Positions 8,962-17,494 of a DNA stretch of 64,000 nt are shown in pieces. The DNA comes from Syntrophaceae bacterium UBA6087 (GTDB taxonomy: Bacteria; Desulfobacterota; Desulfomonilia; UBA1062). Positions within the stretch are counted from its first letter, which is position 1. The number at the start of each line of letters is the position of its first letter. Below the pieces are notes generated by a model. The model was not told the DNA's origin and ran no database searches. It was given only the letters and a program-made list of their open reading frames with translations. The position numbers were made by a program, and so were the translations under genes. The stretch spans positions 124,001 through 188,000 of the forward strand of contig DIXF01000018.1 in NCBI GenBank assembly GCA_002448235.1, in the 5' to 3' direction.

Positions 8962-9909
8962 ATGGATATGGTTCTAAAAGTCATGATTGCAGACCAGTTC
9001 AAACATATCACCCTTCAGCAGCTCGAAGCCCTGGTAGCGCTGGTGGAGGAGAGGAGCTTCTCGGATGCGGCACGCAAGATGATGCTGTCGCAGCCGTCCT
9101 TGAGCAAGCATATCAGGAACCTCGAAATCTTCGTCAACTCTCCGCTGATCAACCGGACCAAAACCGGAATCTCTCTGACAAGCGAAGGAACCATCCTTTT
9201 TGCTTATGCCAAAAAGATCCTGAAGCTCAGGGACGAAGCGAGGGACAAGATAGTTTCCCTGGGCGACACCCTCTCCGGACATGTCTACATCGGAACCAGC
9301 ACTATACCTTCGACCTACATCCTTCCCCCATTGCTCACGGGCCTCAAAAAAGACCATCCGGACATCCGGATCCATATCCTGTCCGGAGACAGTGACGATA
9401 TCCTGGAAATGGTCTTAAGCTCGCAGGTGGAGATCGGTTTCATCGGCAAGCACACCCATGACAGCAGGATCGTCAGCGAGCCCATCTGGCAAGACGAGCT
9501 GATACCCGTGGCGTCGAAAGGAAACCCGATCGCGGATCTGCGTAAAGTAACCTTTGGTGATATCATCCGCGAACCGTTTATCCTCAGGGAAAAAGGCTCG
9601 GGCACACGGGCTATCCTGGAAGATTATCTCAAAACACAGGGTCATGAGCCTTTGTCGCGCTTCACGATAGCCTGCGAGCTCGGATCTTCGGAAGCGGTGA
9701 AGGAGGCGGTGATTTCAGGGCTGGGCATCTCGATTCTGTCGATCCATGCGGTGAAACGGGAGATCAGCCAGGGGTTGCTGACCAGGATCCCGCTCGAGGG
9801 CCCACGTATCCTGCGCAGCTTCTTCATGATCACGAGGCGGCAGTTCAGCCCCATGCAGCACCACCGGGTCTTCATCGAGTATGCGAAGGCATACCCACTC
9901 GAGCCGTAA
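8962..9909 (+). CDS. LysR-family regulator, selenium-metabolism type
   Basis: A 315-residue LysR regulator: winged helix-turn-helix at about residues 13-72 (LEALVALVEERSFSDAARKM, then SQPSLSKHIRNLE) and a periplasmic-binding-protein-like effector domain from about 100. It is divergent from the selenoprotein selD. LysR genes paired with selD are a recognised group in selenium-using anaerobes; that group name is used here from context and overall resemblance, not from a search. LysR proteins usually bind the shared intergenic region and control both genes. The first ATG (8962) is used; ATGs at codons 3 and 8 are possible and no strong ribosome site decides. Confidence 0.85.
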   Translation: MDMVLKVMIADQFKHITLQQLEALVALVEERSFSDAARKMMLSQPSLSKHIRNLEIFVNSPLINRTKTGISLTSEGTILFAYAKKILKLRDEARDKIVSLGDTLSGHVYIGTSTIPSTYILPPLLTGLKKDHPDIRIHILSGDSDDILEMVLSSQVEIGFIGKHTHDSRIVSEPIWQDELIPVASKGNPIADLRKVTFGDIIREPFILREKGSGTRAILEDYLKTQGHEPLSRFTIACELGSSEAVKEAVISGLGISILSIHAVKREISQGLLTRIPLEGPRILRSFFMITRRQFSPMQHHRVFIEYAKAYPLEP

Positions 9910-10052
9910 CAGGGAGAAACGGGATAAGGCCCGAAAGGCTTCCTTTTACCGTCCGAGTAAGCCGATCTCTTTCCTCTTCACGAATGCATATCGATCTGAT
10001 ATGAGGTACCACCATGAAAATACGTTCATCAATCATATAAGGAGACACCCCA

Positions 10053-11162
10053 ATGGAAACATCGAATATCGTATACGTGGACTACCGGGAGCTTCAGCGC
10101 TTCATGAAGGAAGGCTTCATTGCATTAGGCGTTCCGGAACAGGATGCGCAGATCTGCTCCACCGTACTGATCGAGTCCGACTTGAGGGGTGTGGAATCCC
10201 ATGGCATCGGGAGATTCAAAATGTACGTGGACCGCATCCATGACGGAATTCTCAATCCCGTGACAAAAGAGACTGTTGTAAAGGAAACGAAAAATACCGC
10301 CCTGATCAACGGCAACCACGGGATGGGCCATGTCATAGCCTACCGGGCCATGGAAAAGGCCATCTCCATGGCAAAGGAGAACAATATCGGTCTGGTGGGT
10401 GTATTCGACAGCACGCACTTCGGCATTACGGGTTTTTATCCGTCTATGGCCATAAAGCAGAATATGATGGGCCTCGCCTTCTCCAATGCCAGACCTTCCG
10501 TCGCACCAACCTATGGGGTAGAGCCGGCCATCGGCACGAACCCCATCAGCTTCGGGGCCCCCTCGGACGAGGAGTACCCCTTCCTCCTGGATATCGCCAC
10601 ATCGACCATCCAGAGGGGGAAGATCGAGGTGAATGCGAGGGACGGAAAACCCACGGCAAAAGGGCTCACCATAGACAGCCAGGGCAACGAACCCACCGAC
10701 AGCGTCGAGCTCCTCAGGACTCTGGTGGAAGGCACCGCTTCACTGCTGCCCCTGGGAGGCGCCGGCGAGGAGCTTGGAGGACACAAAGGCTACGGGCTCG
10801 GCGTAATGGTGGAGATCCTTTGCGCATCGCTGACCGGAGGAAGCTTCGGCAAGGCCTTGAGCGGCTTCGAAAACGGGAAGCCCGTGCACCACAAACTGGG
10901 GCATCTCTTTATTGCCATCAATATCGAAAGCCTGCTTCCCGTCGAGATATCGAAAAAGATAACCGGCTCCATCATGCGCGAGATAAGGTCTTCGGCCAAG
11001 GTGCCCGGCAAGGACAAGATCTACCTTGCAGGGGAAAAGGAATTCGACATGATCAAGCACCGGAAGGCCAATGGCGTTCCCATCAATAACGCCCTGCAGA
11101 AGATTATGAAGGATCTCAAGGAGAGCCTTGGCCTGCACGGCTTCAACTTCCCGTTTCTATGA
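10053..11162 (+). CDS. Ldh2-family (malate/L-lactate dehydrogenase-type) oxidoreductase
   Basis: NAD(P)-dependent 2-hydroxyacid dehydrogenase of the Ldh_2 fold, 369 residues, distinct from the Rossmann-type lactate dehydrogenases. Family marks are SDLRGVESHGIGRF (about 47-60, with the catalytic His), FDSTHFGITGFY (about 113-124), AIGTNPISFGAPS (about 160-172), and the glycine-rich GGHKGYGLGVMVE near 248. Substrates of relatives include malate, lactate, sulfolactate and ureidoglycolate, and the sequence does not choose among them. The start has a good ribosome site (AAGGAGA). Its stop overlaps the next start (ATGA), so it is translationally coupled to the radical SAM gene. Confidence 0.88.
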   Translation: METSNIVYVDYRELQRFMKEGFIALGVPEQDAQICSTVLIESDLRGVESHGIGRFKMYVDRIHDGILNPVTKETVVKETKNTALINGNHGMGHVIAYRAMEKAISMAKENNIGLVGVFDSTHFGITGFYPSMAIKQNMMGLAFSNARPSVAPTYGVEPAIGTNPISFGAPSDEEYPFLLDIATSTIQRGKIEVNARDGKPTAKGLTIDSQGNEPTDSVELLRTLVEGTASLLPLGGAGEELGGHKGYGLGVMVEILCASLTGGSFGKALSGFENGKPVHHKLGHLFIAINIESLLPVEISKKITGSIMREIRSSAKVPGKDKIYLAGEKEFDMIKHRKANGVPINNALQKIMKDLKESLGLHGFNFPFL

Positions 11163-12079
11163 CCGGACAGCTCCCCTATCGCACACTCAGTTCTTTTTTG
11201 AGGGAGCAATTCGGAAAGCGGGTTCACAAGATAACCCTGGATGCGGGTTTGAGCTGCCCCCACCGGGACGGGGATAAATCCGGGGGCTGCATATACTGCA
11301 ATGCAAAAGGGTCCGGCACAGGCGCAGCTTCCCAGGGGATCGGCATCAGGGAGCAGATCGAGAGCGGGATGGCATCCATGTCGAGGCGCTGCAAGGCAGC
11401 AGCCTTCATCGCATACTTCCAGTCGTTTTCGAACACGTATGCCGATATTCATACCCTCCAGAGGATTTATGATACGATCCTTCCCTATCCTGAGATCGTG
11501 GGCATGGCCGTGGGCACAAGGCCGGACTGCATCGATGAAGAAAAGCTCTCCCTTATCACCTCGTATGCGGAGCACCGCATTGTCTGGATGGAATACGGGC
11601 TCCAGTCGGCCCATGACGATACCTTGCGACGCATAAACCGGGGCCATGACTTACAGAGTTTTATCGATGCCGTAGAGCTCACCTCCGGGTTCGACGTCAG
11701 GATCTGCACCCACGTCATCCTCGGCCTGCCCGGCGAGGGCATAGAACACTATGTCGAAACGGCAAAGCTTATCTCACGGTTGCCGGTCACCGATGTCAAG
11801 ATCCACCTGCTCTATGTGGTCAGGGGCACGGCCCTGGAGGATATTTTCAGGAAAGGCGGATACGTCCCCATGGAAATGGATGGCTATGCCGCGGCGGCCG
11901 CATCCTTTATCGGGCACTTAAGGGACGACATCGTTATCCAGCGCATCACGGGCGATCCCCATGCCGACGAGCTCGTGGCACCGTCCTGGGCCCTCGACAA
12001 GCAGAGAGTCCGAGAGTCTATCCTTCATAAAATGGCAGCCTCGGGCATTCGCCAGGGGAGCATGTTAAGCGGACAATGA
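11159..12079 (+). CDS. radical SAM protein, TIGR01212 / YhcC type
   Basis: A 306-residue radical SAM enzyme. The cluster cysteines lie in CPHRDGDKSGGCIYCN (about residues 24-39), the spacing seen in the TIGR01212 group rather than the plain CxxxCxxC. It is followed by the TRPDCIDEEKLSLI and YGLQSAHDDTLRRINRGH segments that are nearly invariant in this group. The molecular function of the group is not settled; it occurs widely in bacteria and is sometimes linked to tRNA or oxidative-stress functions. It overlaps both the upstream dehydrogenase and the downstream dus gene by 4 bp, so the three are one operon. The next gene being a tRNA dihydrouridine synthase is mild support for an RNA-related role. 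Confidence 0.88.
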   Translation: MTGQLPYRTLSSFLREQFGKRVHKITLDAGLSCPHRDGDKSGGCIYCNAKGSGTGAASQGIGIREQIESGMASMSRRCKAAAFIAYFQSFSNTYADIHTLQRIYDTILPYPEIVGMAVGTRPDCIDEEKLSLITSYAEHRIVWMEYGLQSAHDDTLRRINRGHDLQSFIDAVELTSGFDVRICTHVILGLPGEGIEHYVETAKLISRLPVTDVKIHLLYVVRGTALEDIFRKGGYVPMEMDGYAAAAASFIGHLRDDIVIQRITGDPHADELVAPSWALDKQRVRESILHKMAASGIRQGSMLSGQ

Positions 12080-13014
12080 ACCTTTACGACATCTCCCTCA
12101 GGCACGGCCTGGTCCTTGCTCCCATGTCCGGCTACACGAACTGGCCCATGCGCGCCTTAAGCAGGCGTTTCGGCGCGGAGCTCTGCTACACCGAAATGAT
12201 CAGTTCCGCGGGACTGATCAAGAGCACCAAAAACACTCTCCCGCTCCTGGACCGGCCCATGGAAGACGCACCCCTGATCGCCCAGATCTTCACTGCATCA
12301 CCGGACGATGCAGGCCTTTCCGCCCGGATAATCCAAGACCAGGGATTCGACGGTATCGACATCAACATGGGGTGCCCCGTAAAAAAGGTGGTCCACAAAG
12401 GCGCCGGCTCGGCTCTCATGAAGGATATCTCCCTTGCGCAGCGTATTACCGAGTCCGTCGTGCAGGCTGTATCCATACCGGTGAGCGTAAAAATACGCGC
12501 CGGCTGGGACAGCGGCTCTCTGAACGCGCTGGCAATGGCCGACTCCCTCGAAAAGACCGGCATAGCCTGCATCACTCTCCACCCTCGAACCAGGGCGGAG
12601 ATGTATCTGGGCACCCCCAGGTGGGAAATCCTTTCTACCCTGAAAGCACAGTTGAAACTGCCGGTCGTGGCGAGCGGGAATATCAAAACAGTACAGGATC
12701 TGGAGAATCTCCGTTGTCTCGGGGCCGATGCCTTCATGATCGGGCGGGGCGCTGTGGGTAACCCATGGATCTTCCGTGAACTCTCGGGAGGACCGGGCCC
12801 GGAGGCAGTCGAGCGCATCGAAATCCTCCTGGAACACCTGGATATGCTCTGCTCGGTTCTTGGCGATCAAAGGGGCTCCCGCTTTATGAAGAAATACCTT
12901 TCCGCCTATGTCAAAGGGCTCCCCGGTGCGGCCCTTTTCCGCCAGCAGGCGTGTACTGCCGAGAATGCCTTGAAACTCCGGTCTATTATAAAAGAATTTA
13001 GCAATTCCTGGTAA
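12076..13014 (+). CDS. dusB: tRNA-dihydrouridine synthase, DusB-like
   Basis: FMN- and NADPH-dependent enzyme that reduces uridine to dihydrouridine in the tRNA D-loop. The 312-residue TIM-barrel protein has the N-terminal LAPMSGYTNWPMR FMN segment, the YTEMISSAGL motif, the catalytic Cys in INMGCPVKKV (about residues 95-104), and the phosphate-binding GRGAVGNPWIF segment near 223. Overall pattern is that of DusB. It overlaps the radical SAM gene by 4 bp. The downstream gene is separated by about 40 bp and may belong to the same transcript. Confidence 0.9.
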   Translation: MNLYDISLRHGLVLAPMSGYTNWPMRALSRRFGAELCYTEMISSAGLIKSTKNTLPLLDRPMEDAPLIAQIFTASPDDAGLSARIIQDQGFDGIDINMGCPVKKVVHKGAGSALMKDISLAQRITESVVQAVSIPVSVKIRAGWDSGSLNALAMADSLEKTGIACITLHPRTRAEMYLGTPRWEILSTLKAQLKLPVVASGNIKTVQDLENLRCLGADAFMIGRGAVGNPWIFRELSGGPGPEAVERIEILLEHLDMLCSVLGDQRGSRFMKKYLSAYVKGLPGAALFRQQACTAENALKLRSIIKEFSNSW

Positions 13015-13057
13015 TTCGTGTTAAGAAGAGAAAATCTCTTTCCGACAAGATTGCTAG

Positions 13058-13828
13058 ATGACAAAACAACTGAGATACATCATCGCGGGGCTGTTATTCT
13101 GTTTTGTGCTCACGGGCAACGAGGACATGACGGTGAGCAAAGCCTACGGCGTAGATATAGCGGATAATCCCACAGCTTACCTTGTGAGCAAGGCCCGGGA
13201 GAAAAAGCTTCTCCTGATAGGTACGCACCACCGCAACCCGTTTATCCATCACGTCATCACCTCTTCATTGTCGTCCATGGTAAAAGAGGCAAATGCCCGT
13301 ACAATCTTTATTGAAATCCCCACCTCCCAGCAGCAGGTGATCAACGAGTTCTGCGCCGGGAGAACGAATGTCGAGAGCATCCGCGTCTCGGAGATTGTCA
13401 CCTCTCCTGATTTCAGGGAGATCCTCGTACAGGCGCGGGACCTGAACATGAAGATCATTGCCATCGATGCCGAGATTCCCTCCCCGATAAGCCGTGATGA
13501 GTGGATGGCAAGACAGATTAACAACTACTACCTGGAGCACCCGGATGAAAAAGGCGTTGTCGTGGTCGGTGCCCGCCATGTGCTCAAAGGACTTGTGTGG
13601 ATGTATTCTCACGCGCCTTCTCTTGCCGACTACCTGAAGGATTATGACACCTTCTCGGTGGTACCCTGGCCCGATGCGGCTGATTCCTCTTTGCCGGTAG
13701 CCATGGATATCACCCCGGTGATGTTCGACGGCGTAAAGATGCCGTTGCTGAACTCTATGAACATCCTCCCCAATATCTCCCTGGTATCTGTTGCGGACGG
13801 GATCATTCTCCTGCCCAAGGTCCGGTAA
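13058..13828 (+). CDS. secreted TIKI/TraB- or ChaN-like protein
   Basis: A 256-residue protein with a hydrophobic N-terminal segment (about residues 7-19) that should be a signal peptide or anchor. Two conserved-looking stations flank the domain: LIGTHHRNPF near residue 52 and VVVGARHVLKGL near 168, plus a central FIEIPTSQQQ segment. A GxxH near each end is the pattern of the EreA/ChaN and TIKI/TraB superfamily, metalloprotease- or haem-binding-like. The assignment rests on these motifs only. It follows the dus gene by 43 bp. No ribosome site of strength is seen before the ATG. Confidence 0.55.
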   Translation: MTKQLRYIIAGLLFCFVLTGNEDMTVSKAYGVDIADNPTAYLVSKAREKKLLLIGTHHRNPFIHHVITSSLSSMVKEANARTIFIEIPTSQQQVINEFCAGRTNVESIRVSEIVTSPDFREILVQARDLNMKIIAIDAEIPSPISRDEWMARQINNYYLEHPDEKGVVVVGARHVLKGLVWMYSHAPSLADYLKDYDTFSVVPWPDAADSSLPVAMDITPVMFDGVKMPLLNSMNILPNISLVSVADGIILLPKVR

Positions 13829-13921
13829 CGGGTTTGTCCGGCCCTGATACCGGCCGGTGCTTACAGGGCTTACTCAGGCTCCCGGCTTGCAAACTCTCCA
13901 GTATCGAGATATAGGATATCC

Positions 13922-14497
13922 ATGACGTCGATATTCATCGGTACAAATCCCAAACTGGAAGCCGTTTATGAAGACAAAGGCTCCGACGTATGCGCCGTTA
14001 TTACCCATCCCCATTCCCTGATGGGCGGCAATATGTCCAATAATGTGGTCATGGCAGCCTGGCAGGCAATGGTCGGGTCAGGCTGCTCAGCCCTGCGTTT
14101 CAACTTCCGGGGGGTCGGCAGGAGCGGCGGCGAATTCGATAACGGCATAGGAGAAACCTCCGATCTTGCAGCCGTAATCGATTTTCTTAATCGTCCGGTC
14201 GTGGTGATCGGCTATTCCTTCGGCGCATGGGTGGCTGCCCGTTTCCTCCAGGATGCGAAGGCGCCCTGTATTCTTATATCCCCTCCCGTTACCATGTTTT
14301 CCTTTCCTTCTCTGAAAGGGTCGGATGTCTGGTCCGTGACCGGAAGCCAGGACCAGTTCTTTGACCGAAGCGCGCTGCTTAAGATTCTCGAAGCCGAACG
14401 AATCACCGTACTCGATGGCGTGGATCACTTCTGGTTCGGTAACGAAGAGCTTCTCAGGCGATTCCTCGGAAAAACGATACCGCTCATCCCAAAGTGA
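13922..14497 (+). CDS. alpha/beta hydrolase
   Basis: A small 191-residue alpha/beta hydrolase of the family with an HPHSLMGGNM oxyanion segment (about residues 28-37), RFNFRGVGRSGG (about 60-71) and nucleophile elbow GYSFGA (about 101-106). Acid and base are in the TGSQDQF and GVDHFW segments. No lid insertion and no signal peptide: a cytoplasmic hydrolase. Relatives lack a known substrate. It is followed by a terminator hairpin. Confidence 0.85.
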   Translation: MTSIFIGTNPKLEAVYEDKGSDVCAVITHPHSLMGGNMSNNVVMAAWQAMVGSGCSALRFNFRGVGRSGGEFDNGIGETSDLAAVIDFLNRPVVVIGYSFGAWVAARFLQDAKAPCILISPPVTMFSFPSLKGSDVWSVTGSQDQFFDRSALLKILEAERITVLDGVDHFWFGNEELLRRFLGKTIPLIPK

Positions 14498-14522
14498 CGC
14501 CATGCGGTGCAGTGCCGGAAAG

Positions 14523-14563
14523 AAAAAGGAGCATGCACTCTTTTGATGAGCGTGCTCCTTTTC
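14523..14563. terminator. bidirectional terminator
   Basis: Inverted repeat AAAAGGAGCATGC / GCGTGCTCCTTTT with one G-T type mismatch position and A- and T-runs at both ends, between the convergent hydrolase and GlsB-type genes. Confidence 0.75.
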
Positions 14564-14583
14564 TAAAGACTTGAAGGGGCTTG

Positions 14584-14847
14584 TCAGATCCGGGATCGGC
14601 CCGGCAAGGCGCGAACGATCGCGACAACGACGACCGCACCAAGAAAGGCAATCACCAGTGTCCCAAAGTTGAAACCTGATATCGGCGCAGATATACCAAA
14701 TATGGCGCTGGCCAGGAAACCACCCACCAGGGCGCCAATAATTCCCAGTATCATATCCCCCAGAACGCCGTAGCCGCTTCCTTTCATCACAACACCGGCC
14801 AACCACCCGGCTATCAAGCCAACGATTATCCAGGATAGTATTCCCAT
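14584..14847 (-). CDS. GlsB/YeaQ/YmgE-family small membrane protein
   Basis: Three short hydrophobic glycine-rich helices spanning almost the entire 87 residues, with the family pattern of an N-terminal WIIVGLIAGWLAG helix, a central GDMILGIIGALVGG helix and a final helix ending in basic residues. Family members are stress- or acid-inducible inner-membrane proteins of unknown biochemical role. The ATG at 14847 is chosen because GGGAGG lies 5 nt before it; an upstream in-frame ATG adds nine polar residues without a ribosome site. Confidence 0.85.
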   Translation of the reverse strand: MGILSWIIVGLIAGWLAGVVMKGSGYGVLGDMILGIIGALVGGFLASAIFGISAPISGFNFGTLVIAFLGAVVVVAIVRALPGRSRI

Positions 14848-15089
14848 ATTGTCCTCCCTTCCTCGTTTTTCCATCAGTAGAGCGACTCATTGCTCCTATG
14901 AATTAAAATAAGGCGGTCTATGCATATCCCCAATCGGTTTTCCCGAAGAAGCCAGGGTCGATAAGGGCTGTTCATGCGCATACGGAACTAATGACCAGCG
15001 ACAAAAGGGGAAACCTGCACGCTCTGCTGCCGGGGCTTTTTTCTGTCATGGAGATGAAGCATGCATGGGAAATCACCCCGAAAGAGGAT

Positions 15090-15869
15090 CTACATCTCCT
15101 GTTTTGTATAGCCTTCGGGAGGGTCGTAGAAGCTCGCAGGGATATCTTTTTCTGCAAAGTCCATGAGTTCCTGGCTTGATTTAATCTGCGCATCCATAAC
15201 CGTGGTTGTGGAAACAGAATACACCGTTATTCCTTTGACTTTGTCCATCTCCTTCGTAATGGCATCGATTGAGTCCCGCAGGCTGGGAAGCATTACCATG
15301 CTCGCTGCGTACATCCTGTTGAGGAGTTCATAATCAAGGTGGATGTCGCCTGTCGCCCATATTTCCGTTACCGACGGTCCCATTGCCGTGGTTGTTGTCT
15401 GGATGTATTTCTCGCATTCCCAATTATTGATCTTCCTCTTTTCTCCGGTTTCCTTGATGGTGAGTTTGAGCTCGGACATGTTTTCCATCAGGCCCTGAAC
15501 GAATTCTTTTGCCTGCTCTTTTTCCGCCTGGCTCATTTTTTCATCACGCTCGATTGCCTTATTCGCCATCTTTTCCACATCCATGGGCAGCTCGGCATAG
15601 CTCTTCTCCTGGTTGTTGATGAAATAGATCACTTTCTTGTCGAGGCGCATGATGACTGTCTTCGGTCCCTCATTATTGCGAATCATATTCTTGGCCACCC
15701 ACGTCTCGCGAATTGTGTCCTTCGCAGGCTCCAACTGGCCCATAACCTCGAACGGATCCGTATGCTGCTTATACTTGAGGTACACATCCGCACGGATGGC
15801 GGTAAGGGGAATCATCAGGCAGGCAGCACACAGAATCACTATATAAAGAGTCAACTTTTTCCTTGTCAT
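15090..15869 (-). CDS. secreted protein, DUF4412-like
   Basis: A 259-residue exported protein. Residues 1-28 form a signal peptide (basic start, then LYIVILCAACLMIPLTA). The mature part is rich in charged residues and has the layout of small lipoprotein-localisation-like or DUF4412 proteins: a repeated beta pattern containing YLKYKQHTDPF, WVAKNMIRNN and KTVIMRLDKKVIYFIN, then a helical section rich in Glu and Lys, then WECEKYIQTTTTAMGPSVTEIWAT. The DUF assignment is by resemblance only. Strong ribosome site (AAGGAGG) before the ATG. No close operon partner. Confidence 0.6.
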   Translation of the reverse strand: MTRKKLTLYIVILCAACLMIPLTAIRADVYLKYKQHTDPFEVMGQLEPAKDTIRETWVAKNMIRNNEGPKTVIMRLDKKVIYFINNQEKSYAELPMDVEKMANKAIERDEKMSQAEKEQAKEFVQGLMENMSELKLTIKETGEKRKINNWECEKYIQTTTTAMGPSVTEIWATGDIHLDYELLNRMYAASMVMLPSLRDSIDAITKEMDKVKGITVYSVSTTTVMDAQIKSSQELMDFAEKDIPASFYDPPEGYTKQEM

Positions 15870-16139
15870 ATATCCTCCTTCGAATAAGGCTGAACCGGAA
15901 GGATTCTTATCCTCAAGGGCTCTTCAATATAGAATACCCTGCAGAGGGCTTTATAACCACTACAGCAGGAGAATCCCCTTCTCTGAACAGGCAGATAAAC
16001 GGATAGTGTACAGAGTGATTCCTTTTATTTAATACGTGAAGGCCATATGAAAATATTGTCGAACGGATATTTGTTATCCCTATTTGTAATATATCCCGCT
16101 ACTCCGTTTGTAAAAGACCGGTCGGGGAGGAAACAAGGC

Positions 16140-16607
16140 ATGGCAAGAAGAAGCGCAGGGCTACTCATGCATCGGATCACGGACAATAAAGTCGAGGTTC
16201 TCCTCGTCCATCCCGGCGGACCCTTCTGGGAAAAAAAAGACATGGGCGCCTGGACTATCCCCAAAGGAGAATATCAGGAGGATCAAGACGCGCTCACGGC
16301 TGCTCGCCGGGAATTCGAGGAAGAAACCGGCTGCCGTGCTGACGGTGTTTTCCGGCACCTCGGGACGGTAAAACAGAAAGGGGGCAAAATCGTCACTGCC
16401 TGGGCATTCGAAGGCGACCTCGATCCGCTTTTCATAAAAAGTAATACCTTTCCGCTCGAATGGCCTCCGGGGTCGGGAAGGAAGACACACTTCCCCGAGA
16501 TCGACCGTGCCCGGTGGTTTACCCTGGACCGTGCAAGGGCTAAGATCATCGAATCGCAACGGGTTTTTCTGGATAATCTGACCGCGATGCTAGATGACCA
16601 TTTGTAA
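16140..16607 (+). CDS. NUDIX hydrolase
   Basis: A 155-residue NUDIX pyrophosphohydrolase. The Nudix box runs GEYQEDQD to REFEEETGC (about residues 43-65) with the REFEEETG core intact, but the first glutamate of the usual G-x5-E is Gln, with Glu two residues earlier. The domain also shows GLLMHRITDNKVEVLLVHPGG and the WTIPKG strand. This resembles the DUF-type NUDIX proteins sometimes linked to LigD and Ap4A cleavage. I start at 16140 because GGGGAGG lies before it; an open frame extends 93 bp upstream but has no ribosome site. Confidence 0.88.
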   Translation: MARRSAGLLMHRITDNKVEVLLVHPGGPFWEKKDMGAWTIPKGEYQEDQDALTAARREFEEETGCRADGVFRHLGTVKQKGGKIVTAWAFEGDLDPLFIKSNTFPLEWPPGSGRKTHFPEIDRARWFTLDRARAKIIESQRVFLDNLTAMLDDHL

Positions 16608-16630
16608 AGGGCCTGTGGAAGTTGTTCAGC

Positions 16631-16665
16631 AGAGGGTGCCCCTGCGTACCCGGGGCACCCTCTTA
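16631..16665. terminator. candidate terminator hairpin between convergent genes
   Basis: Perfect 12-bp inverted repeat AGAGGGTGCCCC / GGGGCACCCTCT (16631-16642, 16652-16663) between the NUDIX gene and the CoA-transferase operon. The U-tract is weak on both strands, so it may also work as an mRNA 3'-end stabiliser. Confidence 0.6.
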
Positions 16666-16676
16666 TCAGGGGGCCT

Positions 16677-17465
16677 TTATGCGGGCGGGAATGAGGTAAA
16701 TACGCCCCTTGGGTCGACTTTCGTTCTCAGGATACTGATCACTTCGGGTGAGGGCATCGGGGTCATGGGTATCTCCCCTTCCGGCTTCAGGAGCTCGAAA
16801 CCGGTGCATGCCTGGGCCACCTCGAAGGTCATTCCCGGATGCAGGGTCTTTACCCGCATCCGCTTGGTGACAGGCTCGAAGTCGAATACCCCGCACTGCG
16901 AAATGACCGCTATTGGTCCGTTCCCGAGGAGTCCTGCTTCCTTGCGGGAATTGCCGCCGGTTAAGTGGCCGACAGAGGTGATGAAATCCACCTTTTCCGG
17001 GAACTTGTCCGGCGTCTGCAGGCCCACGATGACCATGTTCTCGGCGAGCGAGGTGAGGTCGTTGTTGCCGCCCGATCCGGTGAGGCGCGCCTTGGGTTTG
17101 TGGAAGTCGTCTCCGATCATGTGCGTGTTCACGTTGCCGTACATATCTACCTGCGCGAATCCCAAAAAGGCGATGTCCACGTAGCCGTTATAGACCTGGC
17201 CGAAAGAATACGGCATCTCCTGGATCATCGGCGATTTCCGCCAGGTGAACGGCCCGCCGACCGACCAGGGCATGTCCCCCGGCAGGGGGTCCTGTCCGCC
17301 CGATTCATAGACCATGGTGACGTTCGGGGCGTGGGTATTGCGTGCAAGGATACCTGCCACCATGGGCAGGCCTGTTCCAACATATACGATCGAGTGGTCC
17401 CTGATCTGCGCCGCTATGATATATGCCAATATCTCCAATACGTTTGCCGGAGCATCGTTTTTCAT
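16677..17465 (-). CDS. CoA-transferase, beta subunit (family I)
   Basis: Small subunit of a two-subunit family I CoA-transferase, 262 residues. The segment GTGLPMVAGILARNTHAPNV and the following YESGG (about residues 41-45 of that block) carry the glutamate that forms the glutamyl-CoA thioester in this family. Near the C-terminus GMTFEVAQACTGFEL and the final PEGEIP segment are typical. Start at 17465 is chosen because AGGAGG sits 8 nt before it; an in-frame ATG at 17495, which overlaps the alpha-subunit stop, is the alternative. Together with the alpha subunit it would exchange CoA between an acyl-CoA and a free acid; the layout resembles glutaconate CoA-transferase and relatives. Confidence 0.87.
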   Translation of the reverse strand: MKNDAPANVLEILAYIIAAQIRDHSIVYVGTGLPMVAGILARNTHAPNVTMVYESGGQDPLPGDMPWSVGGPFTWRKSPMIQEMPYSFGQVYNGYVDIAFLGFAQVDMYGNVNTHMIGDDFHKPKARLTGSGGNNDLTSLAENMVIVGLQTPDKFPEKVDFITSVGHLTGGNSRKEAGLLGNGPIAVISQCGVFDFEPVTKRMRVKTLHPGMTFEVAQACTGFELLKPEGEIPMTPMPSPEVISILRTKVDPRGVFTSFPPA

Positions 17466-17494
17466 CTCATGTTCCTCCTTTTGCATCGATTGCA

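Noticed and set aside
10014..10040. Eight-codon mini-frame before the Ldh2-type gene
   Set aside because: Such short frames arise by chance and no attenuator structure is seen with it.
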